DNA of 5,862 nt from Desulfobacteraceae bacterium (GTDB taxonomy: Bacteria; Desulfobacterota; Desulfobacteria; Desulfobacterales; Desulfobacteraceae), in NCBI GenBank assembly GCA_011390435.1, contig JAABSK010000184.1, positions 1-5,862 of the forward strand. Direction: 5' to 3'. The position numbers and the translations under genes were made by a program. Shown in pieces: positions 1-5,862 of this stretch (within the stretch, counting starts at the first letter, position 1; each line of letters opens with the position of its first letter). Below the pieces are notes generated by a model. The model made no database searches, had not been told where the DNA came from, and was given only the letters and a program-made list of their open reading frames with translations.

Positions 1-789
1 TTTTTCCAGGAACCGTCAACCCGGACAAAGCTGTCATTTGATACGGCTGCCAAGCGGCTTTCCGCAGACAGCCTGTCCATTTCAAAAGCCACATCCAGTA
101 TTGTTAAAGGCGAAACCCTGATTGATACGGCAAAAAACCTTGAAGCCATGAAGCCGGACGTTATTGTGCTGCGCCATCCATCTTCCGGCGCGCCCCATCT
201 GATTGCCCGTCATGTCAACGCCTCGGTGATCAATGCCGGGGACGGTATTCATGCCCATCCGACCCAGGCCCTTCTGGACATGATGAGTGTCCGGGAGAAA
301 AAAGGAAAAATCAAGGGATTGAACATTTCCATTATCGGGGATATCGCCCATTCCAGGGTGGCCAGATCTGACATTACCGGTTTTTCAAAGATGGGCGCAA
401 CCGTTACAATCTGCGCGCCCCGGACCATGATTCCTGCCGGGGTCGAAAAACTGGGGTGCCGGATTGCCCCTACCATGGAATCCTGCGTGGAAGGGGCTGA
501 CGTGATCATGATGCTCAGAATTCAAAAAGAAAGGCAGGGGAATCTTCTCTTTCCCACGGAACGGGAATATGCCACCTTGTTCGGGTTGAATAAAACCCGG
601 CTGGGCCTTGCCCGGAAAGATGTGGTGGTCATGCACCCCGGCCCCATGAACCGGGGGGTTGAGATATCCAGTGATGTTGCAGATTCAGACTGTTCCATGA
701 TTCTGGAACAGGTGACCAACGGGGTTGCCCTGCGGATGGCATTGTTTTATCTTTTGGCAGGAGGCATGCGCCATGCAGATTCGGATTAA
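1..789 (+). CDS. pyrB: Aspartate carbamoyltransferase catalytic chain (3' part, 5' end outside window)
   Basis: This enzyme joins carbamoyl phosphate and L-aspartate to give N-carbamoyl-aspartate, the second step of de novo pyrimidine synthesis, in the cytoplasm. The frame is open from base 1 and 262 residues are visible. By comparison with the usual length of about 305 to 310, some 45 to 50 N-terminal residues lie off the left edge. Visible residues 4-9 are EPSTRT, the carbamoyl-phosphate loop. Residues 33-43 ([11 protein letters not shown]) form the mobile loop with the catalytic Lys36. Residues 80-89 ([10 protein letters not shown]) hold the substrate-binding His/Gln segment. [10 protein letters not shown] near the C-terminus is the loop that closes over the substrates, in the Bacillus/Pseudomonas form rather than the E. 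coli form. An ATG at 148 is internal, because the conserved loops precede it. The 3' end overlaps pyrC by 17 bases, so the two are probably one operon. Identification is secure. Confidence 0.97.
   Translation, partial: FFQEPSTRTKLSFDTAAKRLSADSLSISKATSSIVKGETLIDTAKNLEAMKPDVIVLRHPSSGAPHLIARHVNASVINAGDGIHAHPTQALLDMMSVREKKGKIKGLNISIIGDIAHSRVARSDITGFSKMGATVTICAPRTMIPAGVEKLGCRIAPTMESCVEGADVIMMLRIQKERQGNLLFPTEREYATLFGLNKTRLGLARKDVVVMHPGPMNRGVEISSDVADSDCSMILEQVTNGVALRMALFYLLAGGMRHADSD
759..764 (+). promoter_or_regulatory. Shine-Dalgarno site of pyrC
   Basis: A perfect AGGAGG lies inside the end of pyrB, eight bases before the ATG at 773. It decides the pyrC start: the frame also holds an upstream ATG at 725, but the 16 extra residues it would add ([16 protein letters not shown]) are the pyrB 3' sequence read in another frame and are not dihydroorotase-like. 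The ribosome that ends pyrB would pass over this site, so translation of the two genes may be coupled. Confidence 0.85.
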
Positions 790-2053
790 AGGGGCAAGGG
801 TTCTGGACCCGGGAAACCTGGATGCACAAAAAGATGTGATCATCAACGGGCGGATGATTGAAGCCCTTGTGGAACCGGATGAGCCGGATGGTCCAGCAGA
901 TATCCAGGTGATTGATGCGCAGGGCATGGTTCTGGTCCCCGGCCTGATTGACATCCACGTCCATTTGCGGGAGCCGGGCCATGAATACAAGGAAACCATC
1001 GAAACCGGACTGATGGCAGCAGCAAGGGGTGGATTCACTGCGGTCTGCTGCATGCCCAATACCCGGCCGGTCAATGACAACAGTCAGGTGACCCGGTTTA
1101 TCATCAATCGGGCCAGAGAATTGAAACTTTCCAGAGTTTATCCGGCCGGAGCCATCACAGCAGGCTCCATGGGGGTCACCCTGGCGGAAATTTATGACAT
1201 GAAAAAGGCCGGTGTGGTGGCCGTAACAGATGACGGCAGGCCTGTTGAAAATCCAAATCTTATGCGAAGGGCTCTGGAGTATTGCAATGGGCTGGATATT
1301 CCGGTGTTTGTTCATGCCGAAGACCTGGCCCTGGCAGATGGCGGCTCCATGAACGAGGGATTTTTTTCCACCCTGTGGGGAATCAAAGGGATTCCCAATG
1401 CAGCAGAGTCGGTCATGGTGGTCAGGGATATTGCACTGGCGGAACTCACTGGTGCCCATGTTCATTTCTGTCATATCAGCACAAAAGAATCTGTGGAAGC
1501 CATTTATCAGGCAAAAAAGCGCGGAGTAAGGGTGACTTGTGAAACAGCGCCGCACTATTTTACCCTCACGGATGAGGATGTACAGCAGTACCATACCCAT
1601 TTTAAAATGAATCCGCCCCTGCGGTCAGCTGACGACAAGAGGGCAGTTATCAATGGCCTCTGCAATGGCACCATCGATCTGATCGCGTCAGACCATGCCC
1701 CTCACAGTGTCGTGGAAAAAGATGTGGAGTTTGACCAGGCTGCTTTTGGGATTGTGGGGCTTGAAACTTCTCTGCCTTTGTCATTGAAACTGGTTTCTGA
1801 CGGTGCTCTGACACTTGATGTACTGATCGATAAAATGGCAAAGCAGCCGGCAAAGATACTGGGAATCAACAATGATATCAAACCGGGGAACCTGGCAGAC
1901 CTGACCCTTATCGATCTTGAAGACGCATACGAAATCGATCCTGAAACCTTTCAATCCAAGAGTCGAAACACCCCGTTTAAAGGGTTTCCCGTCAAGGGCA
2001 GTGTTTTTCTGACCATGGTTGACGGCCGGGTGATTTATCAAAGGAGCCGATAA
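773..2053 (+). CDS. pyrC: Dihydroorotase, class I, full length with all metal ligands
   Basis: Dihydroorotase reversibly cyclises N-carbamoyl-aspartate to dihydroorotate, the third step of pyrimidine synthesis, using zinc in an amidohydrolase barrel. The protein has 426 residues from the ATG at 773, a normal length for the class I type. Visible motifs in order are [10 protein letters not shown] (60-69, metal ligands His62 and His64, substrate Arg66), MPNT (94-97, substrate Asn96), TDDG (152-155, an Asp that bridges the metals in this class), FVHAED (179-184, His181), HFCHIST (231-237, His234), KMNPPLR (278-284, Asn280) and ASDHAPH (305-311, catalytic Asp307). A C-terminal beta segment ends in MVDGRVIY. 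Because every ligand is present, this is an active enzyme by sequence, not the inactive pyrC' partner known from Pseudomonas. It overlaps pyrB by 17 bases and is followed four bases later by a response regulator gene. Whether it forms a complex with PyrB is inference. Confidence 0.96.
   Translation: MQIRIKGARVLDPGNLDAQKDVIINGRMIEALVEPDEPDGPADIQVIDAQGMVLVPGLIDIHVHLREPGHEYKETIETGLMAAARGGFTAVCCMPNTRPVNDNSQVTRFIINRARELKLSRVYPAGAITAGSMGVTLAEIYDMKKAGVVAVTDDGRPVENPNLMRRALEYCNGLDIPVFVHAEDLALADGGSMNEGFFSTLWGIKGIPNAAESVMVVRDIALAELTGAHVHFCHISTKESVEAIYQAKKRGVRVTCETAPHYFTLTDEDVQQYHTHFKMNPPLRSADDKRAVINGLCNGTIDLIASDHAPHSVVEKDVEFDQAAFGIVGLETSLPLSLKLVSDGALTLDVLIDKMAKQPAKILGINNDIKPGNLADLTLIDLEDAYEIDPETFQSKSRNTPFKGFPVKGSVFLTMVDGRVIYQRSR
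2040..2046 (+). promoter_or_regulatory. Shine-Dalgarno site of the sigma-54 response regulator
   Basis: AAAGGAG lies within the last codons of pyrC, 11 bases before the GTG at 2058. The spacing is a little long, but no better site exists and no in-frame ATG occurs before residue 16, which is already inside the receiver domain. This supports the GTG start and co-translation with pyrC. Confidence 0.65.
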
Positions 2054-2057
2054 TCTG

Positions 2058-3443
2058 GTGGATGACAAATATCATATTCTTGTGGTTGATGACGAAGCCA
2101 GCATGCGTGAATTCCTCGAGGTTCTGCTGGCCAGGGAAGGATATCGGGTATCAGACGCAAAAAATGGCAAACAGGCCATCCAGATGATCCAAAAAACGGT
2201 TTACGATCTGGTGCTGACAGATATCCGCCTGGGCGATATCACCGGGCTTGATGTACTCAAAGAGGCCAAAAAGAAAAGTTCAGACACGGTGGTGGTGATG
2301 ATTTCTGCCTATTCCACAACCGAGATCGCTGTGGAGGCCATGAACGAAGGGGCTTATGATTTTGTGCCCAAACCCTTTGACAACATTGAACTCAAACAGA
2401 CCATCAAAAAAGCGCTGGAGCTCAAAACCCTGGATCAGGAACGGGAACGGACATCGTTTGAGCTTCAGGACAATATCCATTTTAACCGGATCATCGGTAA
2501 AAGTCCCGGCATGATGGCCATATACAAGCGGATTGAACAGATTGCGCCTACCAAGACCAATGTCCTGATCACCGGCGAGAGTGGTACCGGAAAAGAGTTG
2601 ATTGCCCGGGCCATTCACGAAAATTCCGATCGCAGAAATCAGCCGTTTGTGGTGGTCAATTGCGGTGGGATACCTGATACGCTGATTGAAAGTGAATTTT
2701 TTGGCCATGTAAGAGGCTCATTCACCGGAGCGGTCAGCGATAAAAAAGGCCTGTTCGAGGCTGCCAGTCATGGAACGATTTTTCTGGATGAAATTGGAGA
2801 GCTTTCTCCTATCCTGCAGGTGAAACTCCTCCGGGCAGTTCAGGAAACCGCTTTTAAACCGGTGGGGGGAACCACTGAGATTGAGGTGGATGTCCGGATC
2901 ATTTCCGCCACCAACAAAAAACTCGAACAGGAAGTCATTGACGGCAATTTCAGAGAGGATCTGTTTTTCCGCCTGAACGTCATTCCCATAAAGGTTCCGC
3001 CCCTGAGGGACAGAAAAGGGGATGTGGCGCTGCTGGCCAGGCACTTTGCTGAAAAATATTCCAAAAAAATGGGCAAAGATATTGTCAAGCTGTCATCCTA
3101 TGCCATTGATTTTCTGAATAAATACAGCTTTCCAGGAAACGTGAGGGAACTTGAAAATCTGATTGAACGGTCGGTTGCCCTCTCTTCCACCAATATTATC
3201 CTGCCGGAAAGCCTGACCATCTCCATGCATAAAAAACGTCGCTGGGTCGAAGGGATCAAAGATCAGCGCTTTGATCTGGATGATGTGGAGCAGGGCGTGG
3301 ATCTGGACAAGATTTTATCCACGATTGAAAGTGCCTATTTGAAAAAGGCCATGGAGCTGGCCGGCGGAAACAAAAGCAAGGCAGCTGAATATCTGAATCT
3401 GAGCCTGAGATCCATGCGGTACCGTATTGACAAAACCGAATAG
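2058..3443 (+). CDS. Sigma-54-dependent response regulator, NtrC family, PilR-like
   Basis: A 461-residue cytoplasmic activator that, once phosphorylated by a partner kinase, should use ATP to open sigma-54 promoters. The receiver domain (about 5-118) has the acidic pair Asp11/Asp12, phospho-acceptor Asp55 (LTDIRLG), Ser83 and Lys105 (VPKPF). The AAA+ domain (about 144-375) has Walker A GESGTGKE (173-180), the sigma-54 contact loop as GSFTGA (220-225), Walker B IFLDEIGE (241-248), the arginine-finger region [13 protein letters not shown] (298-310) and GNVRELEN (360-367). A Fis-type helix-turn-helix closes the protein (about 430-459). Its ending [11 protein letters not shown] and the GSFTGA loop both resemble PilR, the type IV pilus regulator. 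The GTG start is set by receiver domain length and the upstream ribosome site. The gene lies four bases after pyrC, so it is probably co-transcribed. No kinase gene is visible, so signal and targets are unknown. Family is certain; the PilR assignment is tentative, so no symbol is given. Confidence 0.94.
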   Translation: MDDKYHILVVDDEASMREFLEVLLAREGYRVSDAKNGKQAIQMIQKTVYDLVLTDIRLGDITGLDVLKEAKKKSSDTVVVMISAYSTTEIAVEAMNEGAYDFVPKPFDNIELKQTIKKALELKTLDQERERTSFELQDNIHFNRIIGKSPGMMAIYKRIEQIAPTKTNVLITGESGTGKELIARAIHENSDRRNQPFVVVNCGGIPDTLIESEFFGHVRGSFTGAVSDKKGLFEAASHGTIFLDEIGELSPILQVKLLRAVQETAFKPVGGTTEIEVDVRIISATNKKLEQEVIDGNFREDLFFRLNVIPIKVPPLRDRKGDVALLARHFAEKYSKKMGKDIVKLSSYAIDFLNKYSFPGNVRELENLIERSVALSSTNIILPESLTISMHKKRRWVEGIKDQRFDLDDVEQGVDLDKILSTIESAYLKKAMELAGGNKSKAAEYLNLSLRSMRYRIDKTE

Positions 3444-3457
3444 AAAGGCGGTTTTTT
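3432..3457. terminator. Short hairpin with T run between convergent genes
   Basis: AAAACCG (3432-3438) pairs with CGGTTTT (3449-3455) around a ten-base loop, followed by T bases to 3457. On the plus strand this is a small rho-independent terminator shape starting in the last codons of the response regulator. On the minus strand the same arms pair, with the T run partly inside the stem, so it could also serve the convergent glycosyltransferase gene, whose TAA stop (3458-3456) sits in the T run. The stem is short and A/T rich with only three G-C pairs, so strength is doubtful. Confidence 0.5.
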
Positions 3458-5099
3458 ACGGTGCGGTCAACTGATAGAGGCCATGTCCATTGGCGCTGAA
3501 CAGTCGCCGGGTGTGCTGATTGAAAAACGCCTGGATTCTCTGGTGTTCCTCGTCTGTACCAAAAGCGGTTTGCACCCAGGTGTCAAAGGCATTGTAATTG
3601 ATCAGCAGGGTTGTCACTTTGTCGGTTTTCAGCCGGGCAAAGATCTCTTCCGGAGATTCTGACGTGTGAACCAGCCGTTGAAATGTTTGATAATCAAAAC
3701 GGATTTCATGCGCTGAATAATACCGGCGGTTTCCAAGAAAAAAAGCCAGAATTTTGGTGCTGTCATCCAGCGCCTGGTTGGCAAATTCAATTGCGGTAAA
3801 TTCCGGCCGGAACTGTTCAATGTATTCCGACCGGGAGATCTGTCCGGAAATGTATGGCAGTGGTGCAATGGCATTGAACAATCGATACATGTATATGAGA
3901 TTTGAGCTGGCAAGGATACAGACAAGGACGATACAGACGATCACGGATTTTCCGGGCGTCCGGGAGGGTCTGCGGGACCGGAGCGCGGTCAGAACAGCGT
4001 CAAGCCCATAGGCGGACAGAATGACCAGGGGGGGAATGGCCGGTCCGATCCACCGGATACGCATATCCTGCTGAAAAAATACAATCAAAATATACAGAAG
4101 GGAAAACACCAGCAGGATTTTTTGATCCGTACCCGATCCATTCTTTGGGTTGCCAGGTAAAATAACGGCGATCAACGGCAGAAAAAACAGCAGCGGATGT
4201 AATTTCCCGTCAAAAAGTTTTGGGTTGTCATCTTCTCCCTGGAAAAAGATCCGCACGGGAATGGCCAGGGTCTCGATCCAGCTTTCCTTGTAGATGTGCT
4301 TTCGGATCAAAAAATGATTCATGTCTGGTGCGGCATCGTCAGCGGTGATTTCAGATTCTGACGGAGACGCAAAGAGGTGATCATACAGCGGGTAAACCGG
4401 GTTGCCGGTCCAGATGTAATTTTTGACCAGCCAGGGAGAAAAAATGCTGATGGCAACGATTAGAAAGCAAAACGCAGCGCCAATGGACCGGGTCTGTCCT
4501 TTCAGGGTTTTATGGGCGTTCATATGGATCAGAAGAACAAAAACAGATATGAGGAAAAAGGTGATCAACCCATTGTACTTGGTGCTTAACGCCAGTCCGC
4601 AGGCAACCGCTGAAATGATCAGCCATTTCAGGGAAAACAAGGTTTGCTGCCACTTGATCAGGGCCAGCAACGATGCGGTTGAAAAGAAAATCAGCCCGAG
4701 ATCCACGTAAACGGTCACGGATAGTTTGACAATCACCGGCAGAGAGAGGAAAAACAGGGCTGCCCACGCGCCATAAATCCCGTTCAGTCGGTTTTTGAGA
4801 TAGAAAAAAATCAGCAGTGCTGTCAGCAGTGCAAACGTAAAATGGATATATTTGGGCACGATTTCGTTTTCAAAGATCATGGGAATACAATACAGCAGAT
4901 CAAGCAGTTGCGGATAGTAAGAGGGCGTGATATCGGGAAGTTCGATCATTTTACCGTGCTGCACATACAGTTTGGGAACGGCCAGATGATGGGTCAGGGC
5001 ATCCCGGCTCACTGGCGGGACTGTGCTCATCAATATGATGGATGACAAAAAGAGGAAAAAAACCACACCTGGAAGGATTCTGCTGATATTCACCGGCAT
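3456..5099 (-). CDS. Polytopic membrane protein, GT-C / family 39-like glycosyltransferase
   Basis: A 547-residue inner membrane protein resembling GT-C enzymes (ArnT, PMT and RgtA-D-like), which move a sugar from a lipid carrier to an acceptor on the periplasmic side. Helix 1 is at about 9-27. The first outer loop holds SRDALTHHLAVPKLY (31-45), where Asp33 is the likely catalytic acid/base residue, followed by SYYPQLLDLLY (60-70); both fit a GT-C pattern. Further hydrophobic segments lie near 84-100, 107-125, 131-149, 158-173, 176-193 and 206-224. SPWLVKNYIWTGNPVYP (221-237) is a recurrent motif in such proteins. More helices are near 301-317, 326-342, 350-370 and 384-404. Residues 405-547 form a soluble C-terminal domain without a motif I recognise. 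The ATG overlaps the stop of the upstream DsbA-like gene by one base, with no good ribosome site, so translation is probably coupled. Sugar, carrier and acceptor cannot be read from the sequence. Confidence 0.75.
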   Translation of the reverse strand: MPVNISRILPGVVFFLFLSSIILMSTVPPVSRDALTHHLAVPKLYVQHGKMIELPDITPSYYPQLLDLLYCIPMIFENEIVPKYIHFTFALLTALLIFFYLKNRLNGIYGAWAALFFLSLPVIVKLSVTVYVDLGLIFFSTASLLALIKWQQTLFSLKWLIISAVACGLALSTKYNGLITFFLISVFVLLIHMNAHKTLKGQTRSIGAAFCFLIVAISIFSPWLVKNYIWTGNPVYPLYDHLFASPSESEITADDAAPDMNHFLIRKHIYKESWIETLAIPVRIFFQGEDDNPKLFDGKLHPLLFFLPLIAVILPGNPKNGSGTDQKILLVFSLLYILIVFFQQDMRIRWIGPAIPPLVILSAYGLDAVLTALRSRRPSRTPGKSVIVCIVLVCILASSNLIYMYRLFNAIAPLPYISGQISRSEYIEQFRPEFTAIEFANQALDDSTKILAFFLGNRRYYSAHEIRFDYQTFQRLVHTSESPEEIFARLKTDKVTTLLINYNAFDTWVQTAFGTDEEHQRIQAFFNQHTRRLFSANGHGLYQLTAP

Positions 5100-5101
5100 T
5101 A
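5097..5101 (-). promoter_or_regulatory. TAATG stop-start overlap
   Basis: Read on the minus strand, the TAA stop of the DsbA-like gene shares its last A with the ATG of the glycosyltransferase-like gene. The bases just upstream (CCCTCAAATA) contain no Shine-Dalgarno match at usual spacing, with GGAA lying too far away. Reinitiation by ribosomes that finish the first gene is the likely way the second is translated. Confidence 0.75.
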
Positions 5102-5862
5102 TTTGAGGGATTCCAGAATGTCTGCCGGAATCTGACCGGCATAAACCACATCATTGATCACGTAGGACGGGGTTCCAACAATATTGAGTTTTAATCCGGA
5201 TACAATGTCCCGCTGTAATTTGAGCCTGACGGCGGGGCGATGGATTCCTGTTTTCAACTGCTGAAGGTCCAGGCCGGTTTCTCGGGAAATCTGCTGAAGA
5301 TAGATGGCACGATGGTCCATGTTATAATGGTATAAATAGTCGTTCACCTGCCAGAATCTGTTTTCTGTTGCTGCATGAACCGCAATGGCAGACAGAATCC
5401 CGGAGCCGGGATGCAGGTCTTCGCCAAGGGCGGGGTTGGTTTTTTTATCCATGGGAAAATGCCTGTGAACCAGCCGGATGCTGTCTGGATTTTCATTGAT
5501 CAGACTGCGCAGAAAAAAATGCATTTTCCGGCATTGAAAACACATGTAATCTGTATATTCCACAATGGTGATTTCAGGTGTTTTTGCTCCGATCCAGGGG
5601 CTGCCGTCTGCTGTGATGCCGGTTGTCAGGTTCTGGTTAGAAAAATCTGACGGCCCCAGGTGCCAGTAGTCTGGCATCAACGCCATTGTCATGAGAACCG
5701 CCATCAAAAACGGCAGATAGGTTTTGATCAACAGGGACCGATTTGATGCGGAAGTCCAGAAACGACAGTCTTTTTTCACAGCATCAGTCCAGCCTGCTTT
5801 TTCAAATCGCCGTTTCATCAGCCAGATCATGTACAAAAGCAGAAAATTGATCCCATAAGTTA
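5099..5862 (-). CDS. DsbA/thioredoxin-like protein, probable C-terminal part of a VKOR-DsbA fusion (5' end outside window)
   Basis: The visible 253 residues end in a periplasmic thioredoxin-fold domain of the DsbA type. ITIVEYTDYMCFQCRKMH carries the redox pair Cys107/Cys110 (codons at 5542-5540 and 5533-5531), and VGTPSYVIN gives the cis-proline (visible residue 231, codon 5170-5168) that faces the active site in this fold. Before it lie a helix TYGINFLLLYMIWLM (visible 1-15), a basic linker (KRRFEKAGW...) and a second helix at about 47-62. The frame stays open to the window edge; the earliest start codon in view is a TTG at 5836, inside the first helix, with an ATG at 5830. This layout fits the last two helices and thioredoxin domain of a bacterial vitamin K epoxide reductase fusion, where VKOR reoxidises its attached DsbA-like partner with quinone. 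The VKOR active-site cysteines would be just off the right edge. Otherwise it is a membrane-anchored DsbA-like oxidoreductase. The gene is coupled to the downstream glycosyltransferase-like gene. Confidence 0.85.
   Translation of the reverse strand, partial: TYGINFLLLYMIWLMKRRFEKAGWTDAVKKDCRFWTSASNRSLLIKTYLPFLMAVLMTMALMPDYWHLGPSDFSNQNLTTGITADGSPWIGAKTPEITIVEYTDYMCFQCRKMHFFLRSLINENPDSIRLVHRHFPMDKKTNPALGEDLHPGSGILSAIAVHAATENRFWQVNDYLYHYNMDHRAIYLQQISRETGLDLQQLKTGIHRPAVRLKLQRDIVSGLKLNIVGTPSYVINDVVYAGQIPADILESLK

Noticed and set aside
148..150. ATG at 148 as the start of pyrB.
   Set aside because: The frame is open to base 1 and the residues before it (EPSTRT and the mobile loop lysine) are essential parts of the enzyme.
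755..769. Possible sigma-54 promoter (TGGCA, then TGC at correct -24/-12 spacing) near the pyrC start, attractive because a sigma-54 activator is encoded downstream.
   Set aside because: It coincides with the pyrC ribosome site, which explains much of the sequence, it departs from consensus at several positions, and transcription would begin after the pyrC ATG.
725..772. Upstream ATG that would extend PyrC by 16 residues.
   Set aside because: The extra residues come from out-of-frame pyrB sequence, and a perfect AGGAGG stands eight bases before the ATG at 773, where the protein begins like other dihydroorotases.
629..1600. Long minus-strand open frame of 323 codons opposite pyrB and pyrC.
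   Set aside because: Its translation is low in complexity of hydrophobic structure, rich in Cys, His and Pro, and has no recognisable motif; it is a shadow of the strongly conserved pyrC on the other strand.
2717..2734. GSFTGA in place of GAFTGA in the sigma-54 contact loop as a sign of lost sigma-54 activation.
   Set aside because: The Ala to Ser form occurs in working activators such as PilR, and all ATPase motifs are intact, so it does not suggest loss of function.
5661..5676. Perfect inverted repeat TGCCAG-TAGT-CTGGCA, a possible operator or hairpin.
   Set aside because: It lies within the coding sequence for the DsbA-like protein, has only six-base arms, no T run and no second copy in the window; a repeat of this size is expected by chance.

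Overview
The window reads as ordinary chromosome of a Gram-negative bacterium, most likely a sulfate-reducing Desulfobacterota member of the Desulfobacteraceae type. This placement is an inference from the gene types, the roughly balanced base composition and the gene order; no marker gene fixes it. Coding density is very high: there is no gene-free stretch over about 15 bases, and I see no RNA gene, mobile element, CRISPR array or long repeat.

Left half, plus strand (1-3443): a tightly packed run of three genes. The 3' part of pyrB (aspartate carbamoyltransferase) overlaps a complete pyrC (class I dihydroorotase) by 17 bases. Together these catalyse steps two and three of de novo pyrimidine synthesis. 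Four bases after pyrC a GTG codon starts a complete NtrC-family sigma-54 response regulator whose C-terminus resembles PilR. No sensor kinase gene is in the window.

Right half, minus strand (3456-5862): two genes read toward the first group. The upstream one enters from the right edge. Its visible end is one membrane helix, a linker, a second membrane helix and a periplasmic DsbA/thioredoxin-like domain with a CFQC active site. The open frame to the window edge and the first visible residues suggest the C-terminal part of a VKOR-DsbA fusion, a membrane disulfide-forming enzyme. Its stop overlaps the start of the next gene (TAATG), a 547-residue polytopic GT-C type glycosyltransferase-like protein.

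The two convergent groups are separated by 12 bases, spanned by a short hairpin with a T run that may end transcription. The points most worth a second look are the truncated VKOR-DsbA fusion and its coupling to a GT-C protein, and the regulator attached to pyrimidine genes. I found no clear evidence of a wholly new system.
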